A stretch of DNA of 64,000 bases, taken from the NCBI GenBank assembly GCA_019059635.1, contig JAGVRJ010000015.1, positions 372,001 to 436,000 on the forward strand, read 5' to 3'. Below are positions 1-10,800 of the stretch, piece after piece. The position numbers were made by a program, and so were the translations under genes. The notes below the pieces were generated by a model. The model was not told the DNA's origin, searched no databases, and was given only the letters and a program-made list of their open reading frames with translations. How positions within the stretch are numbered: the stretch's first letter is position 1; the number at the start of each line of letters is the position of its first letter. This DNA is from Proales similis. Its lineage: Eukaryota; Rotifera; Eurotatoria; Ploima; Proalidae.

Positions 1-659
1 TGTCAACCAACGCAGCAGCCCCGGCCACTGACGCCACCAAAGCACCCAAGGCGAAGGCACCCAAGACCACCAAGCCCAAGGCCGACAAGCCCAGCCACCC
101 GCCGTTTATCGAGTTGATTTCGCAGGCCATCAAGAGCCTCAACGAGCGATCTGGATCCTCTCGACAGGCAATCGTCAAATACATTGTTGCCAATTTCAAG
201 CTCGACGAGAAGCTGGTCAGCCAGCGAGTCAAACTGAGTCTCAAGGCTGGAGTCAAGAACGGCAGCCTCAAGCAGCTCAAAGGAGTAGGCGCTTCTGGCT
301 CATTCAAATTGGGCGAAGCCGCCAAGCAGAGCAAGCCCAAGAAGGCTCCGGTCAAGAAGGCCAAGCCTGCCAAGAAGCCTGCCGCCCCCGCCGCTGGCGA
401 AGCTGCTCCGGCGAAGAAGGCCGCCAAACCGAAGGCTGCCAAGAAGGCCGATGCCAAACCCAAGAAAGCAGCCGCTGCTGCCAAGAAGCCAGCTAAGCCC
501 AAGGCCGCCAAGCCTGCTGCCGCTGCTAAACCGAAAGCCGAAAAGCCTAAGGCCGCCAAGAAGCCCGCCGCGCCCAAAGCAGCCAAGGCCAAGCCGGCAG
601 CCAAACCAAAAGCTGCGGCTAAACCAAAGGCAGCCAAGCCTGCTGCCAAGTCGGCTTAG
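1..659 (+). CDS. H1: Linker histone H1 (5' end just outside window)
   Basis: The reading frame is open from base 3 to the TAG at 657-659. The first two bases are TG followed by a TCA codon, so the ATG almost certainly begins one base before the window, giving about 219 residues. A short K/A/P-rich head is followed by a globular winged-helix region (roughly residues 34-105, with the H1-typical stretches HPPFIELISQAIKSLNERSG and SSRQAIVKYI). A long tail is made almost only of Lys, Ala and Pro. H1 proteins bind linker DNA between nucleosomes and compact chromatin. The gene is uninterrupted in the window and is followed by an ordinary AATAAA at 779-784. No histone-type 3' stem-loop was seen, which suggests a polyadenylated H1 variant rather than a strictly replication-dependent one. 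Confidence 0.95.
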   Translation, partial: STNAAAPATDATKAPKAKAPKTTKPKADKPSHPPFIELISQAIKSLNERSGSSRQAIVKYIVANFKLDEKLVSQRVKLSLKAGVKNGSLKQLKGVGASGSFKLGEAAKQSKPKKAPVKKAKPAKKPAAPAAGEAAPAKKAAKPKAAKKADAKPKKAAAAAKKPAKPKAAKPAAAAKPKAEKPKAAKKPAAPKAAKAKPAAKPKAAAKPKAAKPAAKSA

Positions 660-778
660 AATGACGCGCGCTTTTCGTTTTTTCTTTTTGTTATTTTGTG
701 TCTTTAGTTAAGCAAACCATTCGAGGAGAATCTTAATCGTCTCCGGCCCTCTAGAAATTAGAGTGTACATAAATTGTG

Positions 779-784
779 AATAAA
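779..784 (+). terminator. Polyadenylation signal of histone H1 gene
   Basis: AATAAA 120 bases after the H1 stop codon. No convincing histone stem-loop precedes it, so the mRNA is probably polyadenylated. Confidence 0.7.
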
Positions 785-1121
785 CCTGAACGACACTCAA
801 CAAACGCTAGTTGTCTCTTTTACCCAAAATATTCCTATTTCGTGATTGGTTGGTGTTGGGTATCTGTGGGTTCTCGCATAAGGAAACTCGTTGACGCAAC
901 TGGCGTCGAGCCAAATCCCTCAATCCCATTACGTACGTTAAACGTCAAAAATTTGAAAAGGCCTCTGATTGACCCTAACCCCTGGCGCTCATAATTTATG
1001 CTCTTAAAATTCGATCCGCTACGCAATCCTGTTCTCTACTCTAATTGAGACGTCCAACTGGCCCGCACTTGTCATTTTGGTTTTCTCATTTGAAAACACT
1101 CATTTTACAATTAGCCGCCAA
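785..1121. other. Intergenic spacer between H1 and LysM genes
   Basis: No recognisable gene. Short open frames here have no family resemblance. The right edge holds the polyadenylation signals of the LysM gene on the minus strand (TTTATT at 1122-1127 and 1137-1142). Confidence 0.6.
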
Positions 1122-1188
1122 TTTATTTTTTCTATGTTTATTTCCTTCCTATCTACCGGCTCGGTGGTGTAAATGTGTAAACAGAGTT

Positions 1189-1854
1189 CTACGGAATGCA
1201 AAGACGTTGACCGGGCTGGATTAAACGCGGATCGACAATCCCGTTGGCTTGGATGATCGAATTTATGTTGGAGCCGTAGATTCTAGCCAATATGTCAATT
1301 GTGTCGCCATTGGCCACGTTGTGAAAGAAACGGCAGCCAAATAATGAGCCGATGTTCGAGATGGTTGTAGTGGGCACCAACGGAATGAAGGGAGCATTTG
1401 TCGGAACGAAGACTGGGTTGACAAAACCAGCCTGTCCAGCGTAGCCAGCAGTCGGAATGCAAATTGTCGAGCCGACCACCAGAGCGTTGGGGTTGACGTT
1501 CGGATTGGCCTGTTGAATATCGGCGACGCTTACACCGAAGCGGCCTGCCAAGAAACGATACTCGTCTCCTTGCGCTATCTGATAGGTGAAGCGGCATCGC
1601 TGATTGTTCGAGACCACTCCGGTGCCAAAGTTGTTGTTGTTGAAAGGAATGCAAACAAGACCACCAATGGGCAGAGCAAACTGCGAGTACTGTCGATTTA
1701 TGCTCATGAGAAGATTCACGTCCACGCCATAGAGAGAGGCGATCGAGTTAAAAGTCTCGCCCACAGTCACGCAGTGTACTCTACTGCACGAGGTCTGGGC
1801 GTAAGAGGCTGCTATCAGGCAGGCGATTGGCAACAGTCGAACTAAGATTCTCAT
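1189..1854 (-). CDS. Secreted protein with three LysM domains
   Basis: Single-exon gene. The frame opens at an ATG at 1878, but a TATA box (1893-1898, minus strand) predicts transcription starting near 1867, inside that region. The ATG at 1854 is therefore preferred; it opens directly onto a signal peptide (MRILVRLLPIACLIAASYAQ) and gives 221 residues. Three LysM repeats follow (about residues 27-75, 83-140 and 170-221). Each has a YxVxxGDT-like start (for example HCVTVGETFNSIASLYGV) and ends in a G.xxCIP motif. LysM folds bind N-acetylglucosamine polymers such as chitin or peptidoglycan. The protein is made only of a signal peptide and LysM repeats, with paired Cys flanking each repeat, an arrangement best known from secreted fungal LysM effectors. 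A chitin-binding or anti-microbial secreted role is inference. Polyadenylation signals lie at 1122-1142. Confidence 0.88.
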   Translation of the reverse strand: MRILVRLLPIACLIAASYAQTSCSRVHCVTVGETFNSIASLYGVDVNLLMSINRQYSQFALPIGGLVCIPFNNNNFGTGVVSNNQRCRFTYQIAQGDEYRFLAGRFGVSVADIQQANPNVNPNALVVGSTICIPTAGYAGQAGFVNPVFVPTNAPFIPLVPTTTISNIGSLFGCRFFHNVANGDTIDILARIYGSNINSIIQANGIVDPRLIQPGQRLCIP

Positions 1855-1892
1855 TTTCTTTCTTTTGCTTCTCGCCATTTGCCAAGGTAGGT

Positions 1893-1898
1893 TTTATA
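1893..1898 (-). promoter_or_regulatory. TATA box of LysM gene
   Basis: TATAAA on the minus strand. It lies 44 bases upstream of the ATG at 1854 but only about 20 upstream of the ATG at 1878, which argues for the downstream start codon. Confidence 0.65.
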
Positions 1899-2079
1899 GG
1901 CGCCGTCGTTCGCCTGTTACGCAATGAAATCGGAGCCAAATCTTCACCAACTACGTGAGCGTCGGCCGCCAGACTGTATTTGGTTTGGATACATCGAATG
2001 TTTCATAATCCGCTCCTATTTGCCTTTTTGATTAGTTTGAGCGAAAAAGTCGATTTCTGTTCACTCACACTTTTGTCTT

Positions 2080-2512
2080 TTTATTAAAAAAACCTTTTCG
2101 TATGGACAATTAAACCGAAAAAACGGCGCAAAAAAATAGACGACAAATTAAGATGCTAAAGAAAAAAGAAAATAAAATGTAGGAAGGGACATGAAGCACA
2201 TGCTTGCTGGTGTTGGAAATAAGTTAAAAATGGGATATATAGAGACAGAGAGAGAGAGAGGAGAGGAGGAGAGAGAGAACTTTGATCTGGGAGCGACCAG
2301 AGAGCAGGAGACGATGCCCAGTGAGGGTCGATATAATGGCGCTCGGCGCTGATGAGTTTGACCTGCTGGGAGAAGGCCGCCTTCCCTGTCGCCTGCGATG
2401 CTCACAGATTCATGGAGTAGAGAGGCAAAGCTAAAGAATACTGTGGAGACAAAGATGAAATTTGAAAGAAATTCGGCTCCGCGCAACTGCGAGCAGCTTT
2501 AATCCTTGTCGC
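2080..2512 (-). other. Probable 3' UTR of ankyrin gene with GA-rich tract
   Basis: Stretch downstream of the ankyrin-protein stop codon. It ends in a minus-strand AATAAA (TTTATT at 2080-2085) and includes a GA-rich simple repeat at 2241-2279. An open frame at 2148-2486 on the minus strand has no family resemblance. Confidence 0.5.
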
Positions 2513-3265
2513 TTATGCGTTTGAGATTGCCGGCGCCGAGTAGGGATGGCTGCCCATGCCTGGGTTGTAGTTGCTCATTCGGTAGGCAAGATCTGAGAGG
2601 CCAACCTCGGTCGCATACTCGACACAGTTCTTGCTGTTGAAACCGGGCAGTCGGGTGTTGGCGCCATTCTTCAGCAGCAAGTAAACAGTCTCAATGTATT
2701 GGGATCGCAGCGCCAAATGCATTGCGGTGTCCTTGTCTTCGTTCTGGGCGTTGATGTCCGCGCCGTGCTTAAGCAGCAGCTCGACCACTTCCCAGTGGCC
2801 GTTCTGAGCAGCAGCATGCAGCGGAGTGAATCCGAACGGTCCAGATAGGTTCAAGTTGGCGCCACTCTTGATCAGTGCTTCGACCGCATTCAATCGTCCT
2901 AGGGCGGCCGCGTTCAGCAGCGGAGTGTAGCCATAATGATCCGGCTCGTTGGGGTCACATCCATCGCGAATCCAAGCGCTGAGCGAAGTCTCGTCTCCGC
3001 TCTCGGCCTCTTCGGCCAGAGATCGCTTCGTCTTGAGTCTGTAGCCCATCAGGTATTGGAACGCCTCTCGAGGAGCTCGAATGTACGATGTAATTCCACC
3101 CGTGCTTGGGCTTGGCATCGAGTCCGATCGCTTGTACACAGAGCGTGCATTGTTCACGTCAGTTTCGGCTGGGCCTGGAACCATGCTTGTAAGCAAGAGA
3201 CTGCACATTCCGTACATTTTCGATAATAATTGGCTAGTTTCGCAAAATCTAAAAACGGGAAGCAT
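2513..3265 (-). CDS. Ankyrin-repeat protein
   Basis: Single exon ending at TAA 2513-2515. The open frame extends upstream to 3301 through a TTG, so the first true ATG is at 3265, 82 bases from a TATA box at 3339-3347; this gives 250 residues. After a Ser/Pro-containing head, residues of about 85-210 hold three clear ankyrin repeats and a degenerate fourth. Diagnostic strings are GYTPLLNAAALGRLNAVEAL, GFTPLHAAAQNGHWEVVELL and a repeat ending LLLKNGA. Ankyrin repeats form protein-binding surfaces; no catalytic domain accompanies them, so the partner is unknown. The C-terminal 45 residues are non-repeat. The first 35 residues contain a weakly hydrophobic stretch that is not a convincing signal peptide. 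The family member was not identified. Confidence 0.85.
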   Translation of the reverse strand: MLPVFRFCETSQLLSKMYGMCSLLLTSMVPGPAETDVNNARSVYKRSDSMPSPSTGGITSYIRAPREAFQYLMGYRLKTKRSLAEEAESGDETSLSAWIRDGCDPNEPDHYGYTPLLNAAALGRLNAVEALIKSGANLNLSGPFGFTPLHAAAQNGHWEVVELLLKHGADINAQNEDKDTAMHLALRSQYIETVYLLLKNGANTRLPGFNSKNCVEYATEVGLSDLAYRMSNYNPGMGSHPYSAPAISNA

Positions 3266-3338
3266 GAAGTGTAAACCAACAACTGTGGAACTGCGGATCA
3301 AGAAGCGAATAACAGAACGATTAAACGTTTACTTCAGC

Positions 3339-3347
3339 TATTTATAA
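3339..3347 (-). promoter_or_regulatory. TATA box of ankyrin-repeat gene
   Basis: TATAAATAG on the minus strand, a near-perfect TATA consensus, 70-80 bases upstream of the chosen ATG. Confidence 0.7.
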
Positions 3348-6171
3348 TCGACGGCGACGGAGCTTGGAATCACGCCTTGAACGAATGAAACGAAGAAACA
3401 AGGAACAGACGATTACATGAGCTGTGTTCATGCGGTCGCTTGCAAATGAGGAAAATTGTGTTCATGCGCCGTGTGCGTGATCGCTCGCAGCCAGTCGAAT
3501 GTTTGATGATTATGTCAGCCGGTCTATCGATTTATGACCAAACTTGTAGAATAATGAGGCGCTGCTGATGTTCCAGGCTTTTGCGAGTGCGGCAAACTCA
3601 GTAGAATCTCTCTCTCTCTCTCTTTCGCTCTCTCTCTTTCCTGCATAATTCAATTGCGTCAGAAATTTCCCTCTAGAAGTCGGCAGGGCGAGTCGGCCCA
3701 GTGCCAGATGGGTGTAAATCAAAATATATGTAAAAACGTGATCTAATGCGTGCTTTAGTATAATCATGCAGCACTCCCTCGACGGAGCCGAATCAGAGCA
3801 CGCTAGCCAAACTCTCTCAAGCTCCTCGTGGTTTTTTCTTCACCGAAACAAAAAGCAAGACACAAAATACGTAAAAAAACTGAAACGACGAAAAAACTAC
3901 GATTTCGATTCGTTCGCTCGTAAAGAGGAGGCGTGTCAAATTAGACGAGAGCAGAGCTTACGCCATTCCGGGTCGGTCCAGGTGCTGAGAGAAATTTAGA
4001 ATAAAAGATGGCCGGCATGAAGACCGACATAAATTCGGCTTAACTGGGTTATGGGCGACAAGCATTCGGAAAATTAGAATCGGAGCAGAGGCAAAGCGAA
4101 TAAATCACTTTGGAAGCGCGCAGCCTATCAAATAGCGACTTGTCTCTTAATGAACCATTATGCCGGGTAAATTACGCTGATACGCGACGATTATGCGTCG
4201 ATAGTGAATAAAATGTAAATCGAAACGGTTCTTAATGAAAACAGCTGTGAGCGTGGACTTTAGCCCGACACTGTTTGTCTAGTCCAACAAATCCGAATCG
4301 AAAGCGGCCGTCACAGTGACACACCCGCACAGTTACACAATCAAAACTCCACTCGATTCTGAGCTTAGACACAAGCTGAACAAGTTGAATAGAGCAAGCC
4401 AACAAGTCCAAAGTTCTCGGCGCGCTGGACCTCCTCCTCTCTGAACTTGTGCCGTCAGTTGAAAGAATCGCATGGCTCGACCAGTCTGATCTATATTCGG
4501 TATTGAATGCGAAACTTGGCCGCTGAAAGGCAGCAGGCGTTCGGGAGTGAGTTTAGACTGGCGGCTCGGGCTGTATGTGCCGACATGAAAGCGCTTAATT
4601 TTTATACTAGCTCGTGATGGCCGGCTCGCAGTGCTGATTCATTTGAAGGCGCCAATGAGGTGCCGCATAATGAACAAGCCCTTTGCATTCAAAATAGTAA
4701 TCACGCATAAACTCGGGGCTGCTCGGAGGCCACGATCACGCGCCGATCACGCTAGACGAGTTTAGTTCAACGAGTGATTGGGGCCAAAATCCCTCAGTTA
4801 TGTAATCACGGGCCTACTAAACGTGCCCATTGCGTCCCTATTGAATATGCAGCAGGGTGTGCCCTACTTCTTCGTGCCCTATTCTGCTCAGATGGCGTGA
4901 TGCAAGCGATAAGCGCGCGCCTCCTCTTCACGCCTTTTCTTATTCCTGGTCCGTCCGGCCGCTTGCAAGCACTTAAAAATTAGAAATCAATCAAATCGAG
5001 CCATACTTGCCTACACAGACATCTACGACCGATCGCTCTTCGCTCCGGTCACATTCTATCCGTCCGAACAAAGAATTCTTATTCTCTCTCTCTCGCGTCT
5101 TCTTGACGACTCGTTAACAACCGAGTTTAAAATTAGAACCGCGTTTAGCTTATTTTTGGACAATTTGATTTGTTTCGACGATTGGCAACGATTAAGCGTA
5201 GGCAACCAAACAACACGTGCACTCTGATTCGCATTAAGTGTTTCATTTTTGAAATTATTTAAATTGTTGAGCACACGTTTTTATTTTGGCAGTCAATTCG
5301 ACTGCATTCATTTGAACACACTCGTCGGTCCATTCAGATTCGCAATGAGACCAATTATGTCGCATAATGCTTTTCAGAGTTCGAAGGCTGCTGATAACAG
5401 ATTGATGGTCCCTTTTAAACGGCTCTTTGAACGCGTCTCTGAACGCTTGATGAACTGCTTCCCGTCTTGATTGCCTTGTTGTTTTGTTTATTTTCTTGCG
5501 GAGCAAATATTTCAGGATAAACACTGCGCAGCGATGAAAATCATCATTAGGGAGGGAGGAAGGCGACATGTGGCCGAGAGTGTTTATCAGGCGGCAGGGG
5601 GCGAGGAAATGTAAACAATGCAAAGATAAAGATTTGAGACGAGATGAAGTGAATCTGGTTCAAATCGGGATTAAATTAGTTAGCGCGATCATGACCGAAT
5701 TAGACGAGCGATGGTTGCCGCATTCAAGAGAGGCTCGGCCATACAGGCTGCGGCCATGGCGATTAGCGAATTCTTCTAATTGAAAGGTGGCCTAGATTCT
5801 GGCCAGCGGCTTAAGTAACGCGCTCGTCACAACTGGCTCGTGAGCGCAGTTGATTGGAGCCGCACATTTGTTTACGCGCGATGAAAGGCGATCGGAGTGA
5901 GCGGTTGTTGCCCAACCACGCTTTAATGATAAGCAAACACAGATTGTTCGAATCGGCGCTTGCCAGCCACGAAACTCTGCTCGCCCCACCACTCATTCCT
6001 CCTCTCCCGCCCACTCTATCCAAGTCTGCTCACACACACGCTCGCCCCTCTTTTGCTCTATCCGCTACTCATTCTTCCCCTCCTCCTCCTCCTCCGTTCG
6101 ACCATCAACTCAGTTATCTGCTCGGCCTGAACTAATCACCGCCGCATGCGTCTGATTTCGATACCGATTTG
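3348..6171. other. Gene-free region, likely regulatory
   Basis: About 2.8 kb between divergently transcribed genes with no open frame resembling a protein family. It contains a CT-rich simple repeat (about 3608-3640), a 12-base motif TGTGTTCATGCG present twice (3423-3434 and 3457-3468), many TAAT/ATTA motifs, and a CT-rich run just before the membrane-protein gene (about 5990-6110). In a genome this compact, the size suggests cis-regulatory DNA. This is inference. Confidence 0.5.
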
Positions 6172-7755
6172 ATGAGCTGCACGATGAGTGAGAATTTCGG
6201 TCGTGAGATGGGCCAGCAGCCGCCCCGCTGCCTTTTCTCCCTTTGCAACATTGCCTACGCCATCACTGCGACCGCAGCGACCGTCTACGCCTGCCGTGAG
6301 CACGGTGTCAAGTTCGAGTATCTCGTTCGCCTCTATTCGCGCGGATTCTGGGACCTGCTGCCGTCAGTGTTCATCCGTTTGTCCATATTGACCCTCACCG
6401 CTCTGCTTGCTCTGGCATTTGTTCTATTCTCGCTGCGGCTGGTGGGAAACTTTGCCAATGACCACGTGCAACTCGGCCAGGACTATTTCGCAGAGAGACA
6501 CAAGCCCGACAAGTCCAAATTCAAGGCCTTTATGAAATGCATATGGCGCCACTCGCCGCCTATAAACGCCACCACCCATTGGCTTTCGGCTTCCATATTG
6601 ATCTACTCTCGGCTCATGTTGGACGCAGAGGAAACAGAGCTGACCATCGGCTCGTTCGTCATTCAATACGGCGCCGAGCTGATCAATTTCACTTTCGCGG
6701 CCGTTATGCTGGCAGGCGCGTATGCAAACGTGATCTGGACAAGTAGCAGGGCGTTGGGCGGCCTTGTCGCTTTCGTCGGTATTCTTGTCACCATCGAACA
6801 GCTTCTGCTTTGCCTCTCATTTGCCTATCTCGTTTGCCATTCTTCGCAGTCAGAGAGCGCCCTTGTCAAAAATCAAGCGCTTCTGCTTCTTTTGTTTCTA
6901 CTTGTCAAACTGCAGTCGTTTCTAACGCCCACAAGCGTGTACATCTACGCTTGGCAGCGGCACAAGCGCCAGGTGAGCGTCGACTGTCCAGCCAGGCGAG
7001 ACACTCGCTTTGGCTCACCGTACGAGAATCTCGGACTCTGGCTGATAAAGGAGCGCGATCAGTCCATAGGAGTCTGGGGCTATTGCCCAAATTTGATCGG
7101 TATGCTACAGCTGCTATTGATAAGCGCCTGCAAGCTTCCAATTTGCTTCGATCTTTTGATGCATTTTGAGCGCTCACACGAGCTCGCCCCCATCACTTTC
7201 ATAGTCGAGCAGATTTCGCACACGTTTCTCATGCTATTCGTTTGGATGCTTCTAACGTTCAAGTCAAAGTGGCGCACACGGCTCTCGTCGAGCTATGTTC
7301 TGGCCGCCCGCTGCGCCACCAGTCCCAATCTGATCTCAAGCTCACACGACGACTTTTTCAACATCGAAAATCAGCCAAATCTGCTCAGAAGATCGACGCC
7401 GTCCCGAGTAGCCGACCGGCCTCGGCCACGAAGCGAAGGCCAGTTGAACTACGATAATCAGACCGATTGCTACGAGCTTGCGTTCGCATCGCTTAATCGA
7501 ATTCCGGACCAGAACGGGGTCAGCGAGTCGTTCTATCGCAGTCAAATTCGAAGGCAAATGTACGAAAGCAAAACGCTCGGCGACGAGCTTACACCTTCCA
7601 TTAAGCGATCGCTCAAGCTCAAGTCCAAGCAGGTCGAAACAGTGGAAGCAGCCGCTAGTCCGAGTGGAGAGGACACAAACAGTGGGCCCGTGTGGAGCTC
7701 AATCGTTCTCAAGCCAACACAGGACGAGTCGGCCGGCCACGAGAGCCGCGTCTGA
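6172..7755 (+). CDS. Multi-pass membrane protein, possibly tincar-like
   Basis: Single exon of 527 residues starting at ATG 6172; the frame's first codon, at 6169, is TTG. Seven or eight hydrophobic segments are visible, at about residues 19-42, 63-94, 135-150, 163-190, 197-226, 234-262, 310-335 and 345-368. A hydrophilic C-terminal tail of about 155 residues follows. The layout, and short strings such as GNFANDHVQLG after the second segment and LLTFKSKWRTRL after the last, recall the arthropod protein tincar, an eight-pass protein needed in heart and eye development. That match is from memory and tentative. No enzymatic motif is seen. No TATA box lies upstream; AATAAA follows at 7889-7894. 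The gene is flanked on both sides by large gene-free regions, as is typical of developmentally regulated genes. Confidence 0.85.
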   Translation: MSCTMSENFGREMGQQPPRCLFSLCNIAYAITATAATVYACREHGVKFEYLVRLYSRGFWDLLPSVFIRLSILTLTALLALAFVLFSLRLVGNFANDHVQLGQDYFAERHKPDKSKFKAFMKCIWRHSPPINATTHWLSASILIYSRLMLDAEETELTIGSFVIQYGAELINFTFAAVMLAGAYANVIWTSSRALGGLVAFVGILVTIEQLLLCLSFAYLVCHSSQSESALVKNQALLLLLFLLVKLQSFLTPTSVYIYAWQRHKRQVSVDCPARRDTRFGSPYENLGLWLIKERDQSIGVWGYCPNLIGMLQLLLISACKLPICFDLLMHFERSHELAPITFIVEQISHTFLMLFVWMLLTFKSKWRTRLSSSYVLAARCATSPNLISSSHDDFFNIENQPNLLRRSTPSRVADRPRPRSEGQLNYDNQTDCYELAFASLNRIPDQNGVSESFYRSQIRRQMYESKTLGDELTPSIKRSLKLKSKQVETVEAAASPSGEDTNSGPVWSSIVLKPTQDESAGHESRV

Positions 7756-7888
7756 TCCTCTTCTTCCGCATCTAGCCACCAGAATCTCTATTTCCCTCGT
7801 CTCATCCAAACTCGTTCGTTTGGCTTCTTCCTCTTGTTAGCTCTCTTCCAGTTCTGTTCCTCTCTTTCCAGCATTTCTTTGTATTGTA

Positions 7889-7894
7889 AATAAA
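7889..7894 (+). terminator. Polyadenylation signal of the membrane-protein gene
   Basis: AATAAA 134 bases after the stop codon of the preceding single-exon gene. Confidence 0.7.
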
Positions 7895-10800
7895 ACACAG
7901 AAAGCAGACTGTGGCCGGAAAATTAGGCAGCGGATGCAATTTTGTTAAGGCAGGACAAGCATTGCTCAATAGCTAATTGGGCCGATATCCGTGTGCAGAG
8001 AGCGGCGATTAAGATGCGATATTGAATTGTTAGATCGACGCGAGGCAGAAAGCGGTTGTGGCGAATGAAAGGCCTACGCAAGCAAGATGGCAAGCAGAGT
8101 GGCTTTGCTTGCAAGAGGCCCCGATTGCGATACAGAAAAAAAAGAGAGAAACGACGCCGGTATCAGGTTCAGTCGATTAGGTGCGAGGCGATTAGGAGCG
8201 GGCGTGACGCAATTTTGAAAGGGATTGGGCGCGTTTGATGCCACAAGAATAATCTCAAGTGCGCGAGCTCAAGTGGCCGACAAGTGCGAAGCGGACAAGC
8301 AAGTATTGAATGGCGAACGGCAAAGCGGTCGATGATGGTTTTGATCCGCATACGTGAGGCCGCGAGCTTCTCACAGATACGAGCCTATTGAGCGCTATCC
8401 GCTTTCGATTGCGGCCATTTGAGCGTCGATCGCCTGCCGCCGCCACCGCCATCGAGTTGTGTGAGAGTTCAAGTTGCATTTGTGAGCAATCGAGCCAGCC
8501 AGTGAGTCAGAGTTTTAAAAGCGTTTTTAAGAGTTCTCGCCGTCGGACACGGAACGCCGCATTTCAATTAGGCCTAATCGATTTGATCTCGCTAGATTGA
8601 AAGCGCCGCTCTATCTGCGCCGCTCTTGCCATCGGCCATTTGCCGTCCATAAACACCGTTTGCAATTAGTGCGTGTACATTCGAAACACTGAATGCACTC
8701 GGCGCTCTCCTATCAACACTGCTCGAGATGGCCGTCATTCGCCTTCATTTACCAACTTCCCTTCAAAGTCTACTTGACACTAATGCGCCATGTCAACGAG
8801 ATGGCCGGTCTCTTTCCCGTGCTTTGGCGCTCGCCAACATTCGCCACCTTCGTTTCACTTATTTTCGCCCATTAAACGCCCTCGAATCTGTGCGGCCAGT
8901 GCTAAATATTTCTATATAGTTCGTGTGTATTCAATTATCGAGCTTCCTCGATTGGTCCGAGCGCAGATTAGAGCTTCGTCAATTTTGCCCGCTTTTTCCT
9001 CCCCGCTTGCCTCTCTAGCCGCACTTTAACTTGCTTGTGGGACTTTAATCGGCTTTGGTCATTTATTCTCAATCGTTTTATTCGCAAGGCTTCGCATCCA
9101 AAGGCTTCAGATTGCGTCCAACTGGTTCACAAAGTGTTTCGCTTCATTCTTACAAACAAGACGTCAGTGCAATTATGGCGCAATATTTCACACGCACACT
9201 TGCTCGGGGCTGACCATTTCAATCCTTAGGGAGAGGCAGAGGGGCGTGTAGAATGAGAGGAATTGAGAGAAAGAGCGAGAGAGAGAGACAGACAGAGATG
9301 TGTTGCAGCAGCAACAACAACTGGCTGCAGCGGCTTATCAAAGTGAGCCGCCTTTTATGTGCATGCAACGAGCGGTCCTCGTTAATCACTTGCACTCCAC
9401 TCGTCCAAGCGTGTCTTTATAATCCATTTATTTGCTCGTCAGGCGCTCATAAGGGAAATATCTAGTCGGACGATCGTAGTGGACGTCGGCGTCTTAATTG
9501 AGCTTCTAGTTGTCGCATTTATGAAAAAAACACACACACACACCGCGCGTGCACACACTCGCTCGCTTTTATATAAGTTCGCTTGTGTGGTCGGAAGTGG
9601 GCGCTTGCCTGAGAAAAGTGAGACAATAGCAAGTGTGCGGCGGTGAATCAGCGGTCAGGCTATCGATAGTTAATCGAGCCGAATGAATGAGCCATGCACG
9701 ACCAATAGGAGGAGGGTGGTGGGCTTGTGATGAGAGAGCGGGTCGGACGAGCGTCTGCCCATTGAAAGAGGCAGAATTACGTGCGTTGGCGTAAACAGAG
9801 CGAACGAGAGAATTGGGCCGTTGATTGAATTCGGGTCGGCCGATTCGATCTTGAAGAACACTTGTTGCTTAGAATAACAACAACAACACACGGCCAGAGC
9901 GCACAAATAGGCAACAAGCATCAGCATTTTGGGCAGCACCGCAAAACAATTAACACACTTAGCGAGAGGAGGGCAATGAGCACACGCTCGAACTAAGGCG
10001 ATTGTCCGAGCGCGTCGACACGCTCGCACGCTTGTGCCGTGTGCTCTTGTTTGGATCATCGAGTTGCATGCAACGCTTGCAAGCGCGCCAGTCGTGATGA
10101 TCGAATGAGCAAAAAGGATCGAGCAGAATGAGAGTGGGCATGCTAAATTTAAAATAAACAACTATAAGAAGAGGCAACAAGCGAGCAGGCCTGCAGAGGG
10201 CAGCGAGAGTTGAATTTGTGAGCCAATCGTCGAGTGAGTGAGCCAGTGGTCAAGTAAACTATAGAACGGGTCGTGCGTGCTCGTCGGACACTGAACGCGC
10301 CCCGGGCGACTCTCTCTCTCTCTCGCTATTTCTCTCTTCAACAGATTCACTTTTAATGATTCGTGTGCACATTCCCCGCCGCTTGACCAACAGCGGCTAA
10401 GCTCGAATGCAAATTAGGGAAGAAGCTGATCAAGCTCGTCGACTGGCGTGTTTGCCTGGTTTCATTGTCTAAATCACTCAGGATTCAATCATCTCTCTCT
10501 CTCTCTTTCTCTACTAGTGGTCCTAGGCCGCCCCAGTCTGCGCCGCCATCGCTTGTGATGCTGAACGGGTCGCTCACAAACCGGCCACATGTCAACTGCC
10601 TGTGTGCGCTCAGTCAAACATGACGCGTGTATGAGAGACATTGAGGAATGGTATTGACTGCTTGCGTCTCGTTCACTAATATCCTCGCGCTCGCCGCTAA
10701 TAAGGGGCCGATTTCGTTCACATCCGGCGACGGAAGCTGTCAAATCAATTCCGAATTCCATCCGAGCCAACTGGCCAACCAGATTGGAGCAGCAACCGCC

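Noticed and set aside
451-711. Second open frame inside the H1 tail
   Set aside because: Shadow of the Lys/Ala/Pro-rich H1 coding sequence in another frame (Pro/Arg/Ser-rich), with no independent support.
776-994. 72-codon open frame after the H1 gene
   Set aside because: Composition is random, there is no family match and it overlaps the H1 polyadenylation signal.
5568-6135. Short open frames just upstream of the multi-pass membrane protein
   Set aside because: Random composition, overlapping on both strands, no family match; region is CT-rich non-coding.
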